A stretch of 64,000 nucleotides of DNA from Adineta vaga. Its lineage: Eukaryota > Rotifera. The notes beneath the pieces are model-generated. The model did no database searches, had not been told where the DNA came from, and was given only the letters and a program-made list of their open reading frames with translations. The stretch covers positions 4,154,001 to 4,218,000 of the forward strand of contig CP075495.1 of the NCBI GenBank assembly GCA_021613535.1. The letters run 5' to 3'. Both the position numbers and the translations under genes were made by a program. Position 1 is the stretch's first letter, and every line of letters starts with the position of its first letter. Below are positions 24,544 through 36,700 of this stretch, in pieces.

Positions 24544-26036
24544 GATCACTGTTTTCTATTTCGCACAAGTTTGTCTATAGATTGATATCAAAATTTAGCA
24601 ATGGTTTATATGCAAAAAGCTTCTCAAAAAGTACCTAAAAATATTCCATTGCTTTCTTTAGATTAGCATAGGCTATTCGATTGTTTTCGTCGATAGATCA
24701 ATGAAATTTGATAGTAATATTTATTGATAGAAAAAATTGAAATTAGCAAATTTAATTGAATTTAGCATTTTGAAGGCTTGTCAATATACAAAAATCACGC
24801 CCATACAACTGAAAATCATTTTGTTTTATCGAATGAGTAAGACCATTCATTTACTCTCAGCGTCTTGAATTTCTCATGGGAATATTAACAAACGGTTGTT
24901 TATTATAGGTGAAATTTACGTAGTCAATGCAATTTCTTTATGACGATGAAGAAACTGATACGGAAGTGATGCATGAAAAAATAATTGGTTGATTACCGTT
25001 TTTAGTTAGATTATTTATCATGCTGTCACTGCGGGCAAATTATATCTATTTTCATCTCTCTATTAAAATCCCAATGACAGCTATCATGATATACAAATCC
25101 TTTCATTCCTATCTACATTCTTCTTTTACTTCCGATTAATCTCCTTGAGAAATAATTTTGAAGCTATTAGTTTAGCTGTATTTATTCTTCTTATCGGGCA
25201 ATATTATTGATATTTTACTTCAATTTCTTTCTAATATCGTTCTCATTTTTATCTTGCACTAACATGAATACAATGTATAAGTTTTGTTGCATCACTCTCA
25301 TTAACAAAAAATGTTTTTATTCACTTGTGTGTCATATCTAATGTCAATTGTGTAATAACGATCTAGTTTAAATATATATGCTAATTCATAACCTTGTTTT
25401 TTGCTATCAACTATATCGTGAAAATAATATTTGACACAGAATGACGATATATAAAAGGGTAATATTGAAAAAAATCGTAAGCGTGAAAAATGAGTTATTT
25501 CAAATGATCAATGAAAAATATGCATTTCATCGAAAACATTTGTAAATTTACAATCAAAATTGTTTCCTATGACAATAGCAATTCATCAGAAAAATTTGCG
25601 CTTTAGTTGAAGTGATGATTCATTGTTATGATATTAAACTAATGTAAGTAAAGAGGAAGAAAGAAAGAAAGAAAGAAAAGAACAGAACACACCAGAATAT
25701 TTCTTTTTATAAATATAAAGCAGTGTATTATTCTAACTTTGCTGACTCATTATTAACATAGCATATAAAATAAAGTACTCAAAGTAATATTTAAATAAAT
25801 CTTCTTCTTCTTCTTCTTTTGTTTCTATGTTCTTTTTGTACAGTCATCGTGACACGATTTGAAATGTTTACAACCGTTGTCTCCTTATATATTTGTATGT
25901 ATTTAAGATTAGAAATCATATGACGCATATGTACTTATATAGAAGTGACCATTCTTGTCGTACGCCGATGAATAATCCATCTGTTGTTGTTTTTTCTTTC
26001 TTTTAGATCATACTTTCATTTATCTTGTATTCGTTC
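24544..26036. other. Intergenic region between divergent protease (-) and DUSP (+) genes
   Basis: About 1.5 kb of AT-rich DNA with no convincing open frame on either strand. It contains a (GAAA)n tract at 25656-25680 and a TTC tract near 25801-25819. A pyrimidine-AG acceptor (26005-26006) precedes the DUSP start by 30 bp, so a noncoding 5' exon of that gene may lie here. Confidence 0.5.
25656..25680. repeat. (GAAA)n microsatellite
   Basis: Purine tract of GAAA/AAAG units in noncoding DNA. Confidence 0.85.
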
Positions 26037-27547
26037 ATGGCTACATGTCTAATTGAAGACGCACGATTATCCACGATCTATTATCAAAGAGCAAATTCAA
26101 TGGAACAATCGACAACATCATTCAAACCAATTGATCAACGACGTCAAGTGAATTTTCATTTCGATTCAATTTCAATGAATGCATTAACTTTATTTAAAAA
26201 TCAAGATTTTACTAAGAAACGACAAATTCATCGAAGTAATACATATACTAGTCAGAATAATCGAACACGAATACTAACAGACAACAGCTGTATTTCACAA
26301 GCTGTTTCAACAAACACTAATGAAAGTAATTAAAAGATATATTTATTGTCGATCATCTTTTAGTTTATTTCTCCATAGATACAGTAAATCGACCGAAAAC
26401 TTTGTTTCTAAATGAACGCATTCCATTTCTTCGAACTTGTCTCAGTCATCCAGCAACATCACCAAATGATCTATTTCGAATCAATGATGATGATGATGAT
26501 GATAATGATAATGATTTATTTTCCTCGAAATTCAGTTCATTACCTATTCTTACATCTCCACCAACTAAACGTTTACGTCCACAAACTTTACAATTTACAT
26601 CAACAGAACAATCTGATCCTGTATTATCTACAACAAATTCTTTCTTATCTATTCGTTACCTTGATTCATTAGAATTAGCAATGAAATTAAAATCTAAATC
26701 TTCAATGCTTATTTTTGATTGTGGTTCACCAATTCGTTATAGTGATAATCATATTTGTAATTCTGTACTTCTTCGTGTATCAGATAAAATATCACGTAAA
26801 CGATTTAAAACTAATCCAACAAAACAATTACCAATTGATATTTCACAATTAAATGAATGTCATTCAATTATTTTTTATGATGATCATAGCAATACAAATA
26901 ATACAAATCTTTCTGTGGGAATTAAATGTGCATGTGAAGAAATTCAACGTTGTCTTACAACGAAATCTCCTTCAATTTTTATTCTGAAAAATTCCTTCGA
27001 ACATTTTTCTAATCTTTATCCAAATCTATGCAAATCTTTACAATCTTCATGTGATACTTCATCATTAATAGTACCAGACATTATTACTCCAAATATTGAT
27101 TTTTCAAATTGTCCGATGACACATATTATTGATGGATTATATATTGGAAATGAATCAAATGCGAAAAATCTCGATGAATTATCTTCTGAAAATATTCGAT
27201 ATATTGTGAATGTTACATCTCACCTACCTTTATATTATTTCGAACAATTTCATTATCATCATATTCCCGTTGATGATACACAAAAACAGAATCTATTGAA
27301 ATATTTCGATGATGCTTATCAGTTTATACATAGAGCAATAGAAAATCATGAGAAAGTTCTCGTTCATTGTGTTGCTGGAATAAGTCGATCACCGGCGATT
27401 GTTATCAGTTTTTTAATGCGTTATACTCAGATGAATTTGAATGATGCTTATGAATATGTTAAAATGAAACGTTCAATTGTTTCACCAAATTTAAATTTCA
27501 TGGGACAATTACTTCAATATGAAAAACAATTACGCGAACAAAATTGA
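26037..27547 (+). CDS. DUSP10: Dual-specificity MAP-kinase phosphatase, DUSP10/MKP-5-like
   Basis: Two exons, 26037-26325 and 26379-27547; 1458 bp, 485 residues. The first exon is a basic, polar N-terminal extension. It is followed by a degenerate rhodanese-like (CH2) domain (MLIFDCGSPIRYSDNHIC...) that in MKPs docks the MAP kinase. The catalytic domain begins at GLYIGNESNAKN and contains NVTSHLPLYYFE, the general-acid region HIPVDD, the active-site loop HCVAGISRS with Cys at about residue 427, and KRSIVSPNLNFMGQLLQYE. NVT-HLPLY and PNLNFMGQLL are hallmarks of DUSP10 and close relatives, which inactivate JNK and p38. An Asp tract (DDDDDDNDND) lies in the linker. The ORF opens upstream of the ATG with non-ATG codons, so 26037 is the first usable start. 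Confidence 0.88.
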
Positions 27548-28403
27548 GTCATTACGAAAAGAAGCAAATAGAAAAAAAGAGAAAAGTAGCAGATATTTTT
27601 TTCTTTTTCTTTTTATGGATATTGTTTATAATTTCTTTTCTTTTGTTAAAATTTCTTGTTTCAGTTCTTTCCTCTTTTTTTCTTTCTTTCTTTCTTTTCT
27701 TTTTTTATTTATTCAGAAATTCAGCGAAGAAATTAGTCGACTTCAAAATGATGATTTAGTCATGAAAAAACAATAACGCAATTCTCATTCTTCATACCGT
27801 AATACGTAATTATTCTTAGTCATATGATGTGACAATTACGTTTCAAATCTTGCAATTTTGAAAAAAAACAATTAACTCACTTTTAACGTCGTTTATTTAT
27901 CATGTGTTATGAGATTCTGAATCAGTGGACTACGAGATAAAAATACCCAAATCGTCATCTATATGATACTCGGATATGATTCATTATTTACGTATTTATG
28001 GACAAGATGAGATTGACAATGAAAAATTTGAGAAAATATGAATCATATTTGATGATATGGATGTCTTTTCAATCGAACTAAACATAACTGCAATAATCTA
28101 TTGAATTCCTTTTTGAAGAAAAGATTATTTTATTAATGATCATTTTCTTCTATCAGAAATGCAATTGAAATGACGATGTTTCCTATAAATTTTTAATTCC
28201 CATTACAATAATTGTTGAAATCGATTTATCTTTATCTGGTAATTTCTGTTTTTTGTTTCTTCAAAAATTTCAAGTCAACTTTAAACAAAAATAAAACGAG
28301 AAATTCGAACTTTTTTTTATCAAGATTTCACCGAAAGAAATATGAAGTTTGTTATACATAAGAGATCAACTCCGATTCACCCATATTGATTTTGTTATTT
28401 CTA
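27548..28403. other. Convergent 3' intergenic region (DUSP / DGK)
   Basis: 856 bp between two stop codons that face each other. A pyrimidine-rich stretch at 27655-27715 and scattered AATAAA-like signals fit the 3'UTRs. The lysine-rich open frames at 27519-27776 run through low-complexity DNA and are not supported. Confidence 0.45.
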
Positions 28404-31400
28404 TCAATTTCTATTCTGTAATACTAACACTTGACCTGCATGTGTTATATTAAAAGCAGCCGATTCTGGTATGTAAAATGGTTCACCATCCATTTGTGCT
28501 GTCATCGGACCACATGATTCAATACGTAACTGATCGCATTGTGCAATACGTATGCCACGAAATCCCATATGTATTGTAGCCATATGTGTTGTACTTAAAC
28601 CGACTACTTCAATTTTTTTATCACCAAAATCTTGTCGTTCAAAACGACTAGCTGAAGTATTCATCGTTGTTGTTGATGATGTATTAAATTGATCATTTGA
28701 ACATTCATTTAATGTAATTACTTCATAAACATCATGTGCATTTGCGGGTAAATCATTTAATTCAACTGAACCTGTTGAAATTTGTTCGAATGAATCTGAA
28801 TCTTTTTGTATGGATGTAGGAGGTGATGAACATGAATTATTCGATGATTTACCCCATGGATTTGTTCCGGATGCGTAACCAGGTATATTTAAAACAAGTA
28901 ATGTGTGACAATTTTTAATTTGTTCAGTTAGATTTTCTCCATCGCATATTAAACGTATATATGAACTTAAATTCCATAATTTTGAACGTGCAAAATCATT
29001 TAAATATTTACAACTTTCATTTAAATACATTAATTTATTTTTTAATGGTGAAGAAAATTTTCTTGGATTCCGCGTACGTCGATGATGAAATTCTAAAGCA
29101 ATAGCTGCATCTAAACCAAAACTCATATAATTTATAAAACGACTATTTGGTAATGTACGATGATTTTGATATGAGGCACGAGTTGTATCACGAATAAACT
29201 TCGGTTGTGTAATAAATGATAGAAATGTTCGTCCAATATTGTTTGAAGTCGTCGTCGTCGTCGTCGTCGTATTAGAATTAGTTGTGCTAACGGTTCAAGA
29301 GTAACTTGCCAGCGATCAAGTGCTATTGATTTTGCATGTGGGATTTGAATTAAAGTTGATAATAAACGTTTTGGATCATACTGTTCACCCCAAGATAAGA
29401 CACGAGAAAGATCATTACCTGTTCCTAATGGACAGATACAAACAGGCGGATTATTTAAAGATGGATAGATTTCAGCTAAACAACTTAATACCCAACCAAC
29501 AGTTCCATCTCCACCAAAAACACATATACGTATATTTGATAAAGATGAATAGATATCTAAAGCATCGATGATTGTTCGATCATTTTCAAGAAGAAATACT
29601 TGACGTGGATTTAGTAAATGTAATAGTTTACGATAGATTTTTTCTCCACTTTGTCCACCAGAACGTTTATTAATAAATAGAAGTAAAGGTGTATAGTTTG
29701 TTCCACGATCATTATCGTTAAAATATTGTGCACGAAAAAGTGGAGTATAACCAGGTAAACGACGTATCCATTGTGGTCGAACGATGATCTGTCTAAAATA
29801 CAAATTCAAGACGATTATTTTTACTCAATTTATTTTCATTCTTATACCTAAATACACCATAATCACATTTATTTCTATCTTCATGATTAAATATTTGTTC
29901 CCAACATCGTCGATGATAACCACGTGAACACCATAAACATTGAAGGCCACCAGTTGATCCAGATAATTTTGGACTATCTGGTATTGGACTTTTCGAATAA
30001 GTAATACCTTTCGTCATAATATCTAATGTTGGCATTGTCGATGGTCGATTATTTCCACTAAAGATTGGATTCGACATTGATTTACGTTTACAAAAAGTAC
30101 AGGGTTTAGAAAGTACGGATATATTCGACCAAAAATGTTGATCAGATTTATTTGGTTCATCATTATCATCAAAAAATGATGGACGACATGATGGCATTAA
30201 ATTCGTTTGAATTGTTGAGAGGTTCGATAAGTGATGAGTATGTACAATAAGAAAACATGATTCACATTGAACAAGTGCGAGAAGAAGTGATGGTTTAGGA
30301 TTTTTACAAGAGAAAAATGAACAGGCTGGTGATGAAGTTAGATCAGTGGGAATATATGGATACCAACAATGTGATGTTGAATATGTTCGATCTGTCCAAT
30401 CAACACCATAAGACATTGGAATGTTTGTTTCGGATAATGGAGGAAGAAGAAGAGGTGGAGGAGGAGGAAGAGGAGGAGAAGTTGATGAAGAATTTGATGA
30501 TACAGTATTACTAAAATATAAAAATGAAATTATCTTCAATTTATTCTCGATGACAATCAAATTTGAATAAAAAATGATAAATTAATACATATATTCATAG
30601 TTTATGTTCGCCTTTTCTGTCCTACTCTTCGTCCTCTTTTTCTTTCGCTTTGACAAATATTGCTTTTACATTAGAAATTCAATAATATTAATTGATCTGT
30701 CAATTTATTCTTCTCATCAAGACAACTGTTTTGTTAGTTTATTCCTCGAAGTTGACAGCCAATTTTCTTTCTATTTACTTCTAATACATATATGCATTAT
30801 ACACATCATAGAACATGTCTCAAAGAAGACAAGTAAATAGCATGTCAAACAAATATTTTTGCGATATGTATTGATTATTATTATTGTTGAAAGAAAGACA
30901 AAATTCATGGTAATGAATTTAATATTTACTTTTTCAAATCGAATATCGATCCATCTGGCATTTGATCTGGTGTAGCAGTCATATAATCGGTGGATGATGC
31001 ATAACGAAAATTTCGATCATCAATACCATCGTCGTCGTCATCATCATCGTCGTCATCTAAATCGTCATCGTCATCATCGTCATCTGAATGAGTTTTATTT
31101 GGCGGTGTTAAAAATAATGAACGATGATATTTTGAAGATAAATGTTCAATAGGTGTTGATGGTAATGATATTGATTCAGTTCGATCTAATTTCTTATTTT
31201 GTATTTCTATTATATGTTTATTTGTATCATTATCTATTCGTCGAAGATCACGTTCAAGTATTCGATGATTATTTTCATGTGGTTTTACTAAAGTATCACA
31301 ATCACGTGCTTGACTAATTAAATCGAAACTTGAATGAGCATTTATATTTCCACAGGTTGATATTGGTTTTGATGATGAAACATTTGTATCAATACATGAT

Positions 31401-31459
31401 GTATATTCAAGAAGTTTATGAGGTGAACGAGCTATCGGTGGCGATGTCGATTCGGCCAT
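28404..31459 (-). CDS. DGKE: Diacylglycerol kinase, epsilon-like, with one frame break
   Basis: Three exons: 30930-31459, 29848-30510, 28404-29792; about 860 residues after allowing one missing base. The N-terminal 180 residues are disordered, with an Asp tract (31029-31085). A proline run (PPPPP) opens exon 2, followed by two Cys/His zinc-binding regions of C1 type (CFLIVHTHH; CLWCSRGYHRRCW...CDYGVF). The kinase catalytic domain has TPLLLFINKRSGG, the ATP-binding VFGGDGTVGWVL and PLGTGNDLSR, then ALDRWQV. The accessory domain has YMSFGLDAAIALEFHHRRTR, LVLNIPGYASGTNPWG, and MDGEPF near the C-terminus. C1-C1-catalytic without PH, EF-hand or ankyrin, with CDYGVF directly before the kinase domain, fits DGK-epsilon. 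The frame switches between 29132 and 29293, next to a GTC repeat encoding poly-Thr. DGK converts diacylglycerol to phosphatidic acid. Confidence 0.85.
29248..29270 (-). repeat. Coding triplet repeat (poly-Thr) in DGK gene
   Basis: A run of GTC/GAC triplets that reads as threonines in the frame of the downstream accessory domain and as arginines in the upstream frame. It sits inside the interval where the frame must change. Confidence 0.8.
31029..31085 (-). repeat. Coding triplet repeat (poly-Asp) in DGK gene
   Basis: GTC/ATC triplets encode two aspartate runs separated by a leucine near residues 125-145 of the kinase; length polymorphism is likely. Confidence 0.8.
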
Positions 31460-32838
31460 TCGTTTTTAATCACCAAAGATAGAAACTAAAATATGCGCGG
31501 AAAACATACGAATATTTTGCTTGATCGGATGAAAAATAACAAGCCAGAACAAGAAAAAGAAAACATGTCAATGAGACAAAAAAAAGCGATCAAGATTTAT
31601 CGGAAACTCTAGGGTTGTCAGTCATTTCCCTTTCATCAATGCTTCTGGTTAGTTATACGATTATATTATTCTACTCGTCAACAGCCTGAACATCTTCATT
31701 GAATATGACAGTTATTTCTTTTCTTTCTTTTTGTCTCATTTATTTCTTCTTTTTGCTAAGGCATGATGTCTGCTATGTCATCAACATCGTTAGTTTACGT
31801 TCGTGTTGACGATCGATGAAGACGATGATATAGAACGACTGGCACATTTGTTTTTGACAAGAAAAAGACAACAATAACGTTGTCTTTTATTGTCAATCTC
31901 ATTTCCACTCCTATTGTGTGTGCGTGTGTTATATGCATATTAGGCACACAAATGAGATAAATCAATGAAGTCTATTGTCGGTTTTGTTTTTCCAATGAAT
32001 CCATCTAATCAATTTATCAGATCTGAGAAGAGTCAACGTGTAAAAAAGCTTCCTACTCTTGTTTTTTCTCTTATCTCTCTCAATTAAACAATACGTACAC
32101 TTGAGATCAATTAATTTCTAACCACAATCTTTCTTACCTGTCTTCGTTTGAGAACATTTTGGAATTTGTCTCATAAATAAACTCATAATAATTACTGCAT
32201 AAAATGTAACAATATATTCGTATAAACTAGCATGAATAAATGCCAGAAGTTTGTTGTTATTTTCTCCTTTTTGACAAACACCCAGCACCCAAACGCACAC
32301 GCAGTCAAAGCGAGAAAGAAAAAAAACCTATGTTATCAAACGGAACCCATGGATTTCTTTCTTTTTTTCTTCTTCTTCGTCTTCTTTTTCTTATTCTTTC
32401 ATTTTTGCCTCAGTGCTGGCAAGAACGAGAATGCATATACTGTGTTGTATGCGTCGACATTTATTAAAGGAAAAGAAAAAAGAAAGTAAAAGGTGCATGA
32501 ATGTTAATGGAAGTTGAATATGACAAAACATGCAAGTGGAAAAATTCATGTTTTTTTTCTCTACTAGTTATGTGTCTTGTTTTACTATTTTGTATTCGAA
32601 ATAATCAGTTAAAATTAAACTAATGAAAACACAATCGTTTCTCCTGACAAATAACCCACGTAGTTACACTTCACAACAGTGATTTTGTTGAATATATACT
32701 ATGTAAATATGTGAGGAAATAAAATATTAACAAAATATGTCATTCGAAACTCCCAAAAGGATTATTAGTCATAGATTAAATGGCGTTTATTTTATATTTT
32801 TCTTTATAATAACAAAATAGAGGAACTAGAAGAAAAAA
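31460..32838. other. Intergenic region between DGK and DNAJC17 genes
   Basis: About 1.4 kb with no supported coding exon. A minus-strand open stretch at 32118-32300 contains a hydrophobic segment and ends in a perfect donor (AAGACAG|GTAAGA at about 32135-32147). It could be a 5' noncoding exon of the DGK gene, but no matching acceptor was identified. CT-rich tracts occur at 31700-31760 and 32340-32400. Confidence 0.4.
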
Positions 32839-33648
32839 TCATGAAGTTGTTGTTTGTTGTGCCATTTTCCTGAAGATCATTGCTTCGAAATCTTCTAAAT
32901 CAGGTTTTGTTAAATCAACAAGATTAGCTGATGGCTTCGTTGTTGATGTCGATGTCTTGTTTTCTTTTTGAAGTTTAACTGAAGCAAATGGTCGTTCAGG
33001 AAACCCTTTTTCACTTTCAATAAGTTTAGATATATGATTATCATTAAATTCAATTAATGCACGTTTAGGATACAAATTCACTATTGTTGTTATGGTACCG
33101 TATTTGCCAAAAATGTGTCTTAATTCATCGTCAGTATAGATTGCTGTACCAGGAGAATATTTAATAATTAGATTTCGATGATTAACTGAAAGTTTTTGTT
33201 TGTCATTTTCGATAATTTTAGAAAGATTTTCAAGTTCTTCATCAATCAAATGATTTCCTTCACGTCGCAATCGTTCAATTTCTGCATTTAATCTGTCATC
33301 AGTATATTTATCTGGTGTATATTTCGTGGTTTGTGCTGCTTTTTGTTCATTTCGTTCGAGATCTTGTTTGAATTTTTTACGTGTTTCATCCATTTTCGAT
33401 AGACGTTCTTGTTGAGCAATTTTTTGTCGTCGTGATGCATCATAAGCTTCGCGAGCTTGCTTATCAGCTAATAAATCTGATGCTCTTTTGATTAATAAAA
33501 AATGTTCTTTTTTTTCGTTATCATCAGGAAATTTATCTGGATGACATTTTAAAGCTTCCTTTCGAAATGCTTTCAATATTTCTTGATCTGTACATGTATC
33601 ACTAACACCAAATAATTGGTAAAGATCCATTTTTGTTAAATCATCCAT
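32839..33648 (-). CDS. DNAJC17: DNAJC17-like J-domain / RRM splicing cofactor
   Basis: A single exon, 269 residues. The N-terminal J domain (MDLYQLFGVSDTCTDQEILK..., CHPDKFPDDNEKKEHFLLI) has the HPD motif that stimulates Hsp70. A long charged coiled coil follows (KMDETRKKFKQDLERNEQKA; EIERLRREGNHLIDEELE), then an RRM-type domain (LIIKYSP...ELRHIFGKYGTITTIV...RALIEF). The C-terminal block DLEDFEAMIFRKMAQ matches the DNAJC17 ending. Order and length fit DNAJC17 (human 304), a nuclear protein linked to the spliceosome and the homologue of yeast Cwc23. The intergenic gap to HECTD2 is 134 bp, with a long pyrimidine tract just upstream. Confidence 0.92.
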   Translation of the reverse strand: MDDLTKMDLYQLFGVSDTCTDQEILKAFRKEALKCHPDKFPDDNEKKEHFLLIKRASDLLADKQAREAYDASRRQKIAQQERLSKMDETRKKFKQDLERNEQKAAQTTKYTPDKYTDDRLNAEIERLRREGNHLIDEELENLSKIIENDKQKLSVNHRNLIIKYSPGTAIYTDDELRHIFGKYGTITTIVNLYPKRALIEFNDNHISKLIESEKGFPERPFASVKLQKENKTSTSTTKPSANLVDLTKPDLEDFEAMIFRKMAQQTTTS

Positions 33649-33782
33649 GATTATATCTGAAAAAGAAAATAAATATGATTATATATGTTTGTATTTATCT
33701 TAAGAAAAAAATGGAATGATTAAATTAAAGTTTTCACGAACAAAAAAAAAGAATAGCATAGTTTTTCTTTTGGTTTTGTTTA

Positions 33783-36700
33783 TCATTCAATACCAAAACC
33801 TTCACAATTTTCAATAGCAAGAAGTAATTTCTCTTTGAGAATTTCACGGGTTGGATAAGGCGGTAATAATAATTGATTGAAACTGAAATTTAAAAAAAAA
33901 CACTGAATCGAATGAAGAAAGAAATAATATTCAGCAAAATTGATATACATACCAAGTATGTGACATAGGCAATCTAAATTAGACAATGATTGAAAATATC
34001 AACTATTTGTAAGAATGATTTTAACTTACAGTTCATTAACTTTGCATCGATTTGAAGAGACCTTGGCAATTTTAAAAGTCATTTCACTTAAACCTCCGAT
34101 TGGCATTCGATCACTACCGGTAACAAATAGTAACAAACGTCGTTGTTTCTCGGATGACATTTCTTCTACAACTTGCCAAAACCATCTGAAATAATTCATC
34201 GAAAGAGAAGATGCATTCATCAAATAGATTCAAAATCGTACTTAATGAAATTTTCGTTTGGATGACAGTTTTCATATTTAGTAATTTTCGCTAAATTACT
34301 TAAATTACATTGTTGCATTCCACAAATTAACATTTCTAATTCTTCAGGTACAAGTAGAAGAAGTGCATTCGACGAGCAAACACTATGAAAACCATAATAA
34401 AATGCTTCAAATTGTTGAGATATATGTTTATTGAGATAAAAATCAATCAATAAATCAACATATTCAATTCGATTGTCATTTGTAACATTGATTTCTGATC
34501 CATTGGTTTTCAATGAATAAACTAATGTTGCATCAAATTGTGCCACAGATACCTCAAATGTAAGTCCAAAATCTTCTTCAACATTACCATCATACTCAAG
34601 TAAATATTGAAGACTAGTAGCAATATCCTATTAGATACCAAATCAAATCAAATCAAATCAATCATTTTTACTTGAGATCATACCGGTCGAATTGTTCGAA
34701 AATCAGCCATTGTTGGTTTAATCATTCCGACTTTAATTTTCGATATATTTATCACTGGTTCATGTAAAAATGCTGGTGTTAGAAGTTTTTTATAACATGC
34801 TAATGGAAAACGTATATCAAGTATAATAGCATTATAAACTGCTAGACCCATTAAAACGCCAACTAAATTAAATTCAGGAATATTATCAGTTGATGCCCCA
34901 TTAAACCAAAATATTCCTGATGATTCGTAAAATACGAACATACCTAAAAGGAAACATTTTCAATTCAATATCTCAATGAACAGACTATTTAACTAACCAT
35001 AATCAGGTTGGAAGATTTGTCGAAGTAAAAGAAGAAACCATTCTTTTGTTAATCCGCCCATATCAAGGCCATGTTCACCAACGAATGTAACACGTAATTT
35101 TTTCTTTAAATCTGCACGTTTTTTTGTTACCTGTTGAAAATTGATAAGCAACGGACATAATCGATGATGAAAAATAATAATCAAACATACTTCAGCAAGT
35201 GAATCAGCTACTAAATGTGCTCGTCGAATATAGAGATTTAAGAAGAGCATATTTAAATTTGGTGATTGTCTACTTTGAAATTTTTCGATCATACTTCGCT
35301 AAAAATAGAGTTTAAATATTCGAATGAGGAAGACAATTTGATTGAAAAAGAAAACATACTCGTGCATTAAGAATCATTTGTTGTTCTGAATCTCGTTTTA
35401 ATATAGTTCGTTTAGCATTAACACTCAATACAAATGGATATTGACAAAATGTAAAACTAAAAGAAAGAAATAAAACAAAATTTAGTTTTCTCTATTGTTT
35501 CATTAAATAAGAAATTATATAAAACAATAAAAGCAGAAGAACTGAGAACATTTAACGATCACATTGATTTCAAGAACAAAGTATGTCTAACCCTCCTATA
35601 ATTCCATGTGATTGTCGATGTTTCCATTCGAAATAATCACGTTCTCCATCGACATTATTTAATATATCTATAGCCATTTCTTGTAAAGGTATAATACGAC
35701 CATTTTCTGTTTCATTAGCACAATCTGTTCATATTACAGACACAAAAAGAAACGTATATAGCAAAGATTTAATTCTTTTCAATGTGTCTTTATGAAATGA
35801 ATGCAAAATAGAATAGAAAAAATATTGATTCCTAACTACCCTTTCGAGTCTTTTATCCAAAGATAATATTCAAATTCAATATCGATACCATCCAGTAAAT
35901 CAATGATAAATTCATGATAATTTATCAATTTTCGATTTAATTGTTCATTAGTTACATCTTTCATTGAATGAAATGTTATTTTTGTTTTCTATTCTCATTC
36001 TCGAATTCAATGAAACTTACTAAATAATGCCAATGTTCGAATACCACATGGAATCCACCAACCATTGACTAATGGTGATGTCGAATTTTCTGAACGTGAT
36101 GGAAATACATTGATAGAAATGAATGTTTGTAATCGACGAACAGCTGATCGAAACATATTAGCAGGTATTCTAAAAGTAAACAGTAGATAAATTGAATTAT
36201 CTTATATAAAATCTTACGTTTTCAAAAGTAATATGATCTCTTGATGTTCACGATCAGCAAAATGTGCAACACGACGTAAGACATGTGCAAAAATATGATG
36301 ATTCGACGTATCATCAAAAACCGGTGTCTAGATAATTAGATTTAAAATAAAAATGACAATTGAAAATTCATACCAGAATAAGAATTGTATAACCTTTGAG
36401 AGTATTTTCACTTGCACTAAAAATTAACAGCAAAAAATAAATAACAGTTGATGTTTTATTTTCGAAAAACTATATGACGTATGTCAACATGTTCCAAAAT
36501 AAATAATGATGTTGATGAACTATATGTTGGACAAAATTGCTATGACACACAACATTTACTTTTATACTTTTTTGTTATCTTTTTGTGCTGTGTTATTATT
36601 CAACTTTATTTCATAATTTTATGCATGACGAAAGTGAAATTATCATTTACTTTCTTTTCGTTTCTATTTACTAATACAATGAAACCTACATATAGTGGAC

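Noticed and set aside
32118-32300. Minus-strand frame with a hydrophobic stretch and a perfect donor
   Set aside because: No acceptor or downstream exon pairing; probably noncoding.
35592-35957. Both HECTD2 exons A and B used in one transcript
   Set aside because: Splice phases conflict and give a stop three codons into exon B.
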